Positions 6,851-11,847 of a DNA stretch of 11,847 nt are shown in pieces. The stretch is from JANXQG01 sp037147235 (GTDB taxonomy: Bacteria; Planctomycetota; Planctomycetia; Pirellulales; Thermoguttaceae). The notes under the pieces were generated by a model that searched no databases, was not told the DNA's origin, and worked only from the letters and a program-made list of their open reading frames with translations. Location: contig JBAWVO010000207.1 in the NCBI GenBank assembly GCA_037147235.1, positions 1 to 11,847 of the forward strand, given 5' to 3'. How positions within the stretch are numbered: position 1 is the stretch's first letter; each line of letters starts with the position of its first letter. The position numbers were made by a program, and so were the translations under genes.

Positions 6851-7035
6851 AGCTTACGGAGCGGGCACTTTCGGCATCTTCCCACGCCTCGACGCCCCGC
6901 TCAAGCCAAGAAGTGTTCTTCGGGGTTACGCTTGAAATTGCTGTCGCCAGGAACTACACTCACGGACTCGATGTTTATATAATTGTGCAAGGTTCAAACG
7001 TATCCAGTCGCCCTTACCCGATTGGAGCGGTTTGA
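6847..7035 (+). CDS. doubtful small ORF overlapping the end of the restriction-modification gene
   Basis: A 62-codon frame begins MKLTERALSASSHAS at an ATG that overlaps the TGA of the restriction gene by 4 bp (ATGA), the arrangement of translationally coupled genes. Its Shine-Dalgarno would have to lie in GATTCCGAAGCCTGG, which is poor. I recognise no domain, hydrophobic segment or family, and composition drifts towards that of decayed DNA. The frame is also open upstream inside the restriction gene, so the open stretch may be chance. It could be a coupled accessory peptide, a remnant of a longer gene, or not a gene. Confidence 0.25.
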   Translation: MKLTERALSASSHASTPRSSQEVFFGVTLEIAVARNYTHGLDVYIIVQGSNVSSRPYPIGAV

Positions 7036-7039
7036 ACAG

Positions 7040-7141
7040 TCCGAACCAGTGCAATCCGGCTGTCATCTTGAAATGGGGAAGGATCGCCAGGGCCGGTCCA
7101 TCGTGGCTGAAGACGATGAACATCTGGAAGACCTCTACGAG
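7040..7141 (+). pseudogene. possible remnant of a Phd/YefM-type antitoxin
   Basis: The frame reads SEPVQSG at 7040-7060, then IVAEDDEHLEDLYES ending about 7144. This recalls the Phd/YefM pattern in which (S/H)EPVQITGK is followed by VLVxEDDW and an ETLYLLS-like helix. The intervening part does not align well, and no start codon with a ribosome site is evident. The main support is position: directly upstream of a Txe/YoeB toxin remnant, where the cognate antitoxin gene normally lies. Confidence 0.25.
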
Positions 7142-7205
7142 TCGCGTGGTGCGGCAAACCCGATAGAACCCATCTCGCCAACCTGGCCATGCCGCCAATT
7201 TGTGG

Positions 7206-7342
7206 AATCCTTCCCAGAATGTCAAAACCGGTTCGTGTCCCCGGAATTCCGACGAATCAACATTCAGCATCGTCTCGTGTACCAGGTCTTGAACGATGCC
7301 AGAGTGGTCAAGGTCATCCGTATGTGGACACGCTACGAATGA
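7206..7342 (+). pseudogene. C-terminal remnant of a Txe/YoeB-family toxin, frameshifted
   Basis: The frame ending at the TGA 7340-7342 reads FRRINIQHRLVYQV from 7247, then RVVKVIRMWTRYE. This is close to the conserved C-terminus of Txe/YoeB-family mRNA interferases (SRRINxQHRLVYQV..RVVKVxRMWTHYE). YoeB's C-terminal His-Tyr pair is represented here by Arg-Tyr before the last Glu. Upstream the match breaks. A short piece resembling the family's NPFQN stretch (NPSQNVKTG, 7206-7232) lies in another frame, indicating an indel, and the rest of the N-terminal two thirds is not recognisable. There is no intact start. The gene is therefore dead or fragmentary. A minus-strand frame across the same DNA has no recognisable family and is taken as a shadow. 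Confidence 0.7.
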
Positions 7343-7499
7343 CCGACCGTTATCTCCCTTCCCCCCGCCCTCTCCTTCCTTTATTTAGCCACGGAGGTCA
7401 CAGAGAGAAACAGGCAAATTTTAGGTTCATCCAGCACCACAAGCTTCCCATATTGTGCATCCGCACCAATTTTGGTCGATGCCACCTTTTCTTCCCCAA
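7343..7499. other. intergenic DNA between the dead toxin and the repeat-protein gene
   Basis: The convergent gap between the plus-strand toxin remnant and the minus-strand gene at 7500. It is pyrimidine-rich at its left end. I see no stable hairpin with a T-tract for either strand, so no terminator is called. The only recognisable item is a short CCACGGAGGTCACAGAGAGA stretch. Confidence 0.5.
7389..7410. repeat. short fragment of a CCACGGAGG..CACAGAGA-type dispersed repeat
   Basis: CCACGGAGGTCACAGAGAGA resembles the CACAGAGG-type low-complexity repeats found scattered between genes in planctomycete and other environmental genomes, in the same general style as the CACGAAA-type element at 795-877. 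Only one arm is present. The family assignment is from memory. Confidence 0.3.
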
Positions 7500-8426
7500 T
7501 CAATAGCCGTTCAGGCGAGCCCGCAAGTACGCTGCCCGTTCGAGAAGCAGTGGAGGCAGACCAGCGGCAAGCGGTGCATTCGGCTGTGGGCCATCAGCAG
7601 GCGAGGAATACGGCTGCGCCCCGTAGGCAGGTGGCGGCGCCTGTTGCGAGTAATTGTACGGCTGCGGAGCGGGCGGCGAGCCATAAGCCGCCGCAGCATA
7701 AGGTTGAGAAGGGTAGGCGGGCGCTGGATATCCGTAAGGCCGAACGGCGGCCGCGCCGTACGCAGGGTAGCCGCCGTAAGCAGTCGGCGCGGTTGCTGCG
7801 GCTCCGTAGCGCTGAGTGGAATAGGATTGACCATAAGCACCCGTGGCACTCGTGTTGCGGCTGCCTTCCGCTGCTGAACCATAAGGGGTGGTGGCCGCCG
7901 CGCCTTGGCCCTCATGGGAATAGGATTGACCGTAAGCACCCGTGGCACTCGTGTTGCGACTTCCTTCCGCTGCTGAACCATAAGGGGTGGCTACCGCCGC
8001 GCCCTGCCCCTCGTGGGAATAGGATTGGCCATTGGCCCCGGTGGCGGTCGTGTTGCGGCTTCCGCCGGCGGCGGCACCATAGGGCCCGGCCGCTGCTCCC
8101 CTTGACTCGTTGCTGTTGTAGCTTCGGCCTTCCGGGCCCGTGGCAGATACATCGCGTGTACTTCCAGCAGCGGCGCCGTTCGGACCATACGCCCCGCCGC
8201 GCGAGCCGCTGGCATCATAGGAACCGCCATGCGAACCTTCGTAGGACCGGTTGTACGAACTGCTTCCGCCGCCGTAGCGGCCACTGCTCCCACCGCTGTA
8301 AGAGTGCGACCCGGAATAGCCGCCGCCGTGGTATCCGCCGCCGCCGAAGCCTCGGCCTTCGGCTGCGCCGCCGCATGCCAGACCTAGGGTAACGCTTAGA
8401 ATCACAATTGAGAATCTGATCTTCAT
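7500..8426 (-). CDS. exported Gly/Ala/Ser/Tyr-rich protein with 33-residue tandem repeats
   Basis: 308 residues beginning MKIRFSIVILSVTLGLACGGAAEG, a typical Sec signal peptide, probably cleaved in the AxA-like stretch near residues 19-24; the Cys in GLAC is a poor lipobox. After it comes a GGGGYHGGGYSGS-type glycine/serine/tyrosine-rich region (about 25-75). Four 33-residue repeats follow (76-207) with the core PYGSAAEGSRNTSATGAYGQSYS. A Pro/Tyr/Ala-rich region (about 208-285) leads to a short non-repetitive, partly hydrophobic and basic end (LPPLLLERAAYLRARLNGY). No enzyme motif is seen and I do not recognise a named family. Surface, matrix or cell-wall association is a guess from composition. 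The start at 8426 is set by GAAAGGA at 8434-8440, 7 bases away; an earlier ATG at 8474 overlaps the preceding gene. It is the third of three co-directional genes, 44 bases after the second. Confidence 0.8.
   Translation of the reverse strand: MKIRFSIVILSVTLGLACGGAAEGRGFGGGGYHGGGYSGSHSYSGGSSGRYGGGSSSYNRSYEGSHGGSYDASGSRGGAYGPNGAAAGSTRDVSATGPEGRSYNSNESRGAAAGPYGAAAGGSRNTTATGANGQSYSHEGQGAAVATPYGSAAEGSRNTSATGAYGQSYSHEGQGAAATTPYGSAAEGSRNTSATGAYGQSYSTQRYGAAATAPTAYGGYPAYGAAAVRPYGYPAPAYPSQPYAAAAYGSPPAPQPYNYSQQAPPPAYGAQPYSSPADGPQPNAPLAAGLPPLLLERAAYLRARLNGY
7806..8201 (-). repeat. four 99-bp (33-residue) in-frame tandem repeats
   Basis: In coding order the units are 8103-8201, 8004-8102, 7905-8003 and 7806-7904, each exactly 99 bp. 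Units three and four (7905-8003 and 7806-7904) are nearly identical in DNA and protein. Units one and two are progressively more diverged, so the array appears to have grown at its downstream end. The shared core is GAAAxxPYGSAAEGSRNTSA then TGAYGQSYS. Confidence 0.9.
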
Positions 8427-8433
8427 GGTTTGT

Positions 8434-8440
8434 TCCTTTC
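8434..8440 (-). promoter_or_regulatory. ribosome binding site of the repeat-protein gene
   Basis: Minus-strand GAAAGGA lies 7 bases before the ATG at 8426. It selects the MKIRFSIVIL start, which also exposes the signal peptide, over the upstream in-frame ATG at 8474. Confidence 0.7.
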
Positions 8441-8470
8441 GGTGTTGAACGGGTCCAAGTCGTTGACGGT

Positions 8471-9382
8471 TCATTTGGTAATGGTGACGCGTTTCAATCG
8501 GATTGGTGGCGACTCAGGCTGCGGCTTGCCGGCGACCATTCGGTCGATCGATCGCCAGCCAAGCTCGTCGCTGCCGAAGCGTGACAGGACGTTCACCGAG
8601 GCGGTCTCGGCGCCATCGCCTTGAACTCCGTGCGTATCGACTGCCCAGTGGTTCCGCTCACGCAACCAGACGCCATGGCCATAGCCGCCGTCCTGATCAA
8701 AATGCCAAGACATGAATTGCCCCGAAGCAGGATCTAGGCCGATTTTCATGTTCCCCAGCGAGACGCTCTTGCCACCACTTGTCGCCGTGAACTCGCCGAT
8801 AATAAACGGCCCGTTTTTTTCACGAGCGAAAGATATGACCATTTCATGGTCCTTGGCCTGGCTGCGCCACGTTCCGATTAGCCAATCCAAGTCAGCCGGG
8901 CGGTTCTCGGCGGCACTCCATTCGCGGCAGAGTGCGATCTGCCACTTGCCATCCTCGCGGACATGCACCGCGCGATAACGAGCCGAATCGGGCAAACCGC
9001 CGCTGGCCGTCGTGCAAGTCAATCCCTCCTCGATTGCGGTATCGCGCGACGGGAATCGGATGCTTTCGACCTGGATCTCCATCTTTCCGGTAGGCCGGCC
9101 CTTGAAGTGGGCCGCGAATGCCCCTTCGATGGCAGTCCGGCCACGGAGAATCGTGCCGTCGTCGCTTTCGTATTCCCCCTCTGCGGTCCAGAGGGCAGCA
9201 ACCGCCTTGGCGTCACCTTTCTCAAAAGCCGCGGAAAAATCACGAGCCGATTGGAGAATGGCCTGACGGTCAGTGCCACGGGACGAGTCCTTGGATGCCC
9301 GAGCATCTTGGCCTTGTAGACCGCTGACGGCTACGAGGAAAACGCCGCACATGGCGGCAAGGCACAAAACTCTCATTCGCAT
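8471..9382 (-). CDS. exported SgcJ/EcaC-like (NTF2-fold) protein
   Basis: 303 residues. A signal peptide (MRMRVLCLAAMCGVFLVAVSG, about 1-25) is followed by an NTF2/SnoaL-like domain (about 38-155) with the SgcJ/EcaC pattern ILQSARDFSAAFEKGDAKAV then LWTAEGEYESDDG, ending in DGKWQIALCREW. A second domain (about 163-300) starts LDWLIGTW and has MSWHFDQDGGYGHGVW; it resembles the beta-rich C-terminal domain found after NTF2-like domains in planctomycete proteins. NTF2-fold proteins of this group are mostly of unknown activity, and substrate binding in a cone-shaped pocket is the usual role. No catalytic assignment is possible. The start at 9382 follows AGGAAGG (9392-9398) at 9 bases; an ATG at 9415 would place the signal peptide behind 11 extra residues. 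It lies 41 bases after the preceding gene on the same strand, so co-transcription is likely. Confidence 0.85.
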   Translation of the reverse strand: MRMRVLCLAAMCGVFLVAVSGLQGQDARASKDSSRGTDRQAILQSARDFSAAFEKGDAKAVAALWTAEGEYESDDGTILRGRTAIEGAFAAHFKGRPTGKMEIQVESIRFPSRDTAIEEGLTCTTASGGLPDSARYRAVHVREDGKWQIALCREWSAAENRPADLDWLIGTWRSQAKDHEMVISFAREKNGPFIIGEFTATSGGKSVSLGNMKIGLDPASGQFMSWHFDQDGGYGHGVWLRERNHWAVDTHGVQGDGAETASVNVLSRFGSDELGWRSIDRMVAGKPQPESPPIRLKRVTITK

Positions 9383-9391
9383 GATGTCAAT

Positions 9392-9398
9392 CCTTCCT
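9392..9398 (-). promoter_or_regulatory. ribosome binding site of the SgcJ-like gene
   Basis: Minus-strand AGGAAGG lies 9 bases before the ATG at 9382 and 15 before the in-frame ATG at 9376. It argues against the upstream ATG at 9415. Confidence 0.6.
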
Positions 9399-9423
9399 AA
9401 ATAATCGTTTTTCATGTTATAGG

Positions 9424-9915
9424 TTAGTTCATCCTCACAAAAACCACCTCGAATCGCTGACGCAAGGTGGCTTGATAGTAGATCCCCTTGAGAGAATCGC
9501 TCTGCGGATCGTAGGTCAGATCATAGTTGGAACCGGGATAGTTCACGTCTCGCAGTTCGATGAAGACTTTCACGGTCTCGCCATCTTGTGACGCCTCTGC
9601 CTTGGATACCTTGATTGACCGGGGATTGAGGTACGATGCGTCGAGCTTTCCAGTTTCCCGGATGGCTCGAATTTCGAGAACATATCCGCCGTCCGGCCGG
9701 AGCCATTTGCCTTTCAGCTTCTGAAAATCAGCCTTGGATGGGCCTGCGGCCGCTGGTAGGGCTGCTGTTGCTATAACTTCGGTGGGCGGCTGGGGCGACG
9801 GTGGCTCGCTGGTGTGTTTTGCCTTCCACCACCAGAAACCGAGAGAAACCACGATCACCACCGTCAGGACACTGACGACGGCGGGCGGAACACCCCGATT
9901 GCGAGTCGGCAGCAT
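9424..9915 (-). CDS. single-pass membrane-anchored hypothetical protein
   Basis: 163 residues. A basic N-terminus (MLPTRNRG) leads into one membrane segment (about 11-30, AVVSVLTVVIVVSLGFWWW), then a Pro/Ala-rich linker (about 35-60). A compact C-terminal domain (62-163) contains LKGKWLRPDGGYVLEIR, GKLDASYLNP, VFIELRDVNYPGSNYDLTY and LKGIYYQATLRQRFEVVF. This beta-rich domain recurs in hypothetical proteins of planctomycetes and related phyla as I recall; no function is known to me. The fold suggests an N-in, C-out anchored periplasmic domain. The ATG at 9915 is chosen because AGAAGGA lies 7 bases before it. An ATG at 9954 would add 13 residues (MSKRKNNIQ..) but has no ribosome site. It is the first of three co-directional genes and begins 79 bases after the sulfatase hairpin element. 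Confidence 0.8.
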   Translation of the reverse strand: MLPTRNRGVPPAVVSVLTVVIVVSLGFWWWKAKHTSEPPSPQPPTEVIATAALPAAAGPSKADFQKLKGKWLRPDGGYVLEIRAIRETGKLDASYLNPRSIKVSKAEASQDGETVKVFIELRDVNYPGSNYDLTYDPQSDSLKGIYYQATLRQRFEVVFVRMN

Positions 9916-9922
9916 CGTCGCA

Positions 9923-9929
9923 TCCTTCT
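9923..9929 (-). promoter_or_regulatory. ribosome binding site deciding the start at 9915
   Basis: Minus-strand AGAAGGA sits 7 bases before the ATG at 9915, an ideal spacing. No comparable site precedes the longer alternative at 9954. Confidence 0.65.
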
Positions 9930-9994
9930 GGATATTGTTCTTACGTTTGCTCATAGGAAGCCAATCGGCCTAAAACCACTTCTTATTGATCGTC

Positions 9995-10034
9995 GAAATT
10001 GAAAAAGGTGGGCGGCTCTTTCGAGCCGCCCGCT
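9995..10034 (-). terminator. intrinsic terminator after the sulfatase gene
   Basis: A perfect 9-bp stem, GAGCCGCCC (10023-10031) with GGGCGGCTC (10010-10018), closes a 4-nt loop that reads GAAA on the minus strand. The minus strand continues ACCTTTTTC. It begins 16 bases after the sulfatase stop. It is 35 of 40 identical to the element at 11793-11832. Confidence 0.75.
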
Positions 10035-10046
10035 CCGAAGGTCGGG

Positions 10047-11771
10047 CTATTTGCTACCCACTCCGGCTTCGAGCTGTTTCTGGATCTTTTCCAGATTGAA
10101 CGAGCCGGCCGTTTGGCTGGGCGGGTACTCCTTCATGGTCATGAGAAACTTCCCAGCCATCTTCTGCAAGGGCACGCACACGAACGCGTGCTCAAGGAAC
10201 CAGTCGTTGTAGGTGTTCGAGTTGTGCTGCGCCTTTTCAAATGGATCGCGGCGCAGATTAAAGAGCAGCGGAATGCGCAGCTCGGTGAACGGTTCGCGCC
10301 ACACCTCGAATGCCTGGGCACGGTTTTCAAGGAATATGCCCTTCCAGTCACCAGCGCGCATGGCCACGATCTGTCCATCGTCGTTCACATAGATGAACTC
10401 CTTGCGGGGCGACTCCTTGGCCTTGCCGCTGAGATAGTCGAGCAGGTTGTAGCCGTCGAGGTGGTTCTTGTAGGTACGACCGTTGAGCTTGACGCCTTTG
10501 AGGAGATTCTCCGTCACATCGGGCGCGCCCGCGGCGGCGGCGAAGGTCGGGAGCCAGTCCTCGTGCGAGACGATTCCGTTGAGCGTCGTGCCAGCCGGGA
10601 AATGGCCGGGCCAGCGCACGAAGCAGGGGACGCGATAGGCACCCTCCCAGTTCGAGTTCTTCTCGCTACGGAACTGGTTGGTGCCGCCGTCGGGCCAGGT
10701 GTTGTAGTGCGGGCCGTTATCCGTGGAGTACTGCACAATGGTGTTGTTGGCGAGGCCAAGCTCGTCAATCAGTTTGAGAAGTTCACCGACGTGCATGTCA
10801 TGTTCCACCATGCCGTCGCTGTACTCGTCCTGCCCGGAGATGCCGCGATGCTCGGCCTTCACATGCGTGCGGAAGTGCATGCGGGTGCCGTTCCACCAGC
10901 AGAAGAACGGCTTCCCGGCCTTGGCCTGCCGCGCGATGAACTCCTTGGCGGCGGCGATGGTCTCGTCGTCGATCGTCTCCATGCGCTTCTTGGTGAGCGG
11001 GCCGGTGTCCTCGATGGTCTGCCCGCCCTTGCCGTCGGCCTGGCACTTGAGCACGCCACGCGGGCCGAACTGCTTTCTGAACGCGGGGTCTTTCGGGTAA
11101 TCCATGTTCTCCGGCTCCTCCTCGGCGTTGAGGTGGTAGAGGTTGCCGAGGAACTCGTCGAATCCGTGCATCGTGGGCAGGTGCTCATCACGGTCACCCT
11201 GGTGGTTCTTGCCAAACTGCCCGGTGGTGTAACCCTGACTCTTGAGGACCGTGGCCATGGTCACGTCGGTCTTCTGCCAACCTTCCTTGGCCCCGGGCAG
11301 GCCGACCTTGGTCATGCCGGTGCGGACGGGCACGACGCCGCCGATAAAGGCCGCGCGACCCGCCGTGCAGCTCTGCTGCGCGTAGTAATCGGTGAAGGCT
11401 ACGCCTTCCGTGGCAAGGCGATCAATGCTCGGCGTCTTGTAGCCCATCATGCCCCGGCTGTTGTGGCTGATGTTCCAGATGCCGATGTCATCGCCCCAGA
11501 TGACGACAATGTTGGGCTTCTTACCGCTTGCGACGGCTACTCCGACCGCCGGAGCCGTGTCGTCGGCCTTGGCAATCTGGTTGGCGGGAGGGAGCGAGGT
11601 AGTCGCTGCCGTCGTCGCCGCTGGGCTGGCGGTCGTTTGCGCACCGCTGGGGTTTGAACTGCTCTTGGCGTCGCCGTTGCCCGATTTGGCCAACTGCGAC
11701 GAACAGGCAAGGATGCCGCCAATTATCGCTAGAGCGATGCCGGCGGCCAAGGTACTTTTCAGTCTGAACAT
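10047..11771 (-). CDS. sulfatase (arylsulfatase family, Cys-type active site)
   Basis: 574 residues of the alkaline-phosphatase-like sulfatase superfamily, hydrolysing a sulfate ester of an unknown substrate outside the cytoplasm. The N-terminus (MFRLKSTLAAGIALAIIGGILAC) is an export signal with a possible lipobox at ILAC (Cys23), followed by a Ser/Thr/Ala-rich linker to about residue 80. The metal-site Asp pair is in WGDDIG (92-97). The formylglycine motif is C135-T-A-G-R139, where Cys135 must be converted to formylglycine to act. GKNHQGD is at 187-193 and STDNG at 349-353. The Lys in SEKNSNWEGAYRVP (369-382) is a typical sulfate-binding residue. The protein is full length, with the C-terminal subdomain ending EKIQKQLEAGVGSK. 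AAAGGAAG-like sequence (AAAAGGAAG) lies about 7 bases before the ATG. A hairpin starts 21 bases upstream, leaving no room for a promoter between, so transcription probably enters from the right. Confidence 0.93.
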   Translation of the reverse strand: MFRLKSTLAAGIALAIIGGILACSSQLAKSGNGDAKSSSNPSGAQTTASPAATTAATTSLPPANQIAKADDTAPAVGVAVASGKKPNIVVIWGDDIGIWNISHNSRGMMGYKTPSIDRLATEGVAFTDYYAQQSCTAGRAAFIGGVVPVRTGMTKVGLPGAKEGWQKTDVTMATVLKSQGYTTGQFGKNHQGDRDEHLPTMHGFDEFLGNLYHLNAEEEPENMDYPKDPAFRKQFGPRGVLKCQADGKGGQTIEDTGPLTKKRMETIDDETIAAAKEFIARQAKAGKPFFCWWNGTRMHFRTHVKAEHRGISGQDEYSDGMVEHDMHVGELLKLIDELGLANNTIVQYSTDNGPHYNTWPDGGTNQFRSEKNSNWEGAYRVPCFVRWPGHFPAGTTLNGIVSHEDWLPTFAAAAGAPDVTENLLKGVKLNGRTYKNHLDGYNLLDYLSGKAKESPRKEFIYVNDDGQIVAMRAGDWKGIFLENRAQAFEVWREPFTELRIPLLFNLRRDPFEKAQHNSNTYNDWFLEHAFVCVPLQKMAGKFLMTMKEYPPSQTAGSFNLEKIQKQLEAGVGSK

Positions 11772-11792
11772 GAATGATCTTCCTTTTGAATA

Positions 11793-11832
11793 GAAATTGA
11801 AGAAGGCGGGCGGCCCTTGCGAACCGCCCGCT
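11793..11832 (-). terminator. hairpin element upstream of the sulfatase, probably the terminator of the next gene
   Basis: An 8-bp stem pairs GCGGGCGG (11806-11813) with CCGCCCGC (11824-11831) around a 10-nt loop. On the minus strand it is followed by CTTCTTCAATTTC, a weaker T-tract than the downstream copy. It probably marks the 3' end of a minus-strand gene outside the window, but the sulfatase ribosome site follows almost at once. An attenuator or mRNA-processing role is therefore also possible. Confidence 0.5.
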
Positions 11833-11847
11833 GTGGAGGTTATTCCG

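Noticed and set aside
6926..7270. 114-codon open frame on the minus strand
   Set aside because: It runs antisense to the Txe/YoeB remnant and has no ribosome site or family resemblance; the plus-strand toxin match is more specific.
7806..8201. CRISPR-like appearance of evenly spaced repeats
   Set aside because: Units are contiguous, 99 bp, in frame, and have no unique spacers; they encode protein repeats.
7472..8392. 306-codon Arg/His-rich open frame on the plus strand
   Set aside because: It is the antisense of the repeat protein; its repeats merely mirror the 99-bp units and the composition is implausible.
9999..11657. 552-codon open frame on the plus strand
   Set aside because: It is the antisense shadow of the sulfatase, which has intact superfamily motifs on the minus strand. 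The plus frame has no recognisable domain and a composition typical of GC-rich antisense frames.

Overview
The window looks like a chromosomal fragment of a planctomycete, probably of the Pirellulales. This is inferred from three things. The gene repertoire fits: a Cys-less Rrf2 regulator, a stand-alone rhamnulokinase, a Cys-type sulfatase and small exported proteins. The start-to-end protein sequences resemble planctomycete families that I recall. The intergenic DNA carries dispersed palindromic repeats of the kind common in that phylum (for example the CCCGAAGCGCAAGCGAGG type). No rRNA, tRNA, CRISPR array, transposase or integrase was seen.

Layout. (i) 54-488, minus: an Rrf2-family regulator behind a near-consensus promoter overlapped by an imperfect dyad, probably autoregulated. 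(ii) About 575-1147: no gene. This interval is a repeat sink with three separate inverted repeats and a 14-bp tandem duplication. (iii) 1148-2638, plus: rhamnulokinase (rhaB), alone. (iv) 2676-7342, plus: a compact defence/addiction block. It has a promoter with a perfect 8+3+8 palindrome, then hicA and hicB overlapping by 4 bp, then a single-chain type IIG restriction-modification enzyme. A doubtful 62-codon ORF overlaps the end of that enzyme by 4 bp. Last comes a decayed second toxin-antitoxin module, whose best-preserved part is the C-terminal end of a Txe/YoeB-type toxin. (v) 7500-9915, minus: three closely spaced genes for exported proteins, in transcription order a membrane-anchored small protein, an SgcJ/NTF2-like protein and a Gly/Ala/Tyr-rich protein with four 33-residue repeats. 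(vi) 10047-11771, minus: a sulfatase with a CTAGR active-site motif. Nearly identical hairpin elements (35 of 40 bases) lie downstream and just upstream of it.

How the genes fit together. HicAB and the restriction enzyme form a plausible small defence island beside housekeeping carbohydrate genes, with a dead YoeB-type module at its downstream edge. Rhamnulokinase and the sulfatase could both serve the use of sulfated, rhamnose- or fucose-bearing polysaccharides, a known planctomycete lifestyle, but they are far apart and on opposite strands, so this is only suggestive. I see no clear new multi-gene system. The least explained elements are the 33-residue repeat protein with its exported partners, and the HicA toxin whose usual catalytic histidine position is arginine.
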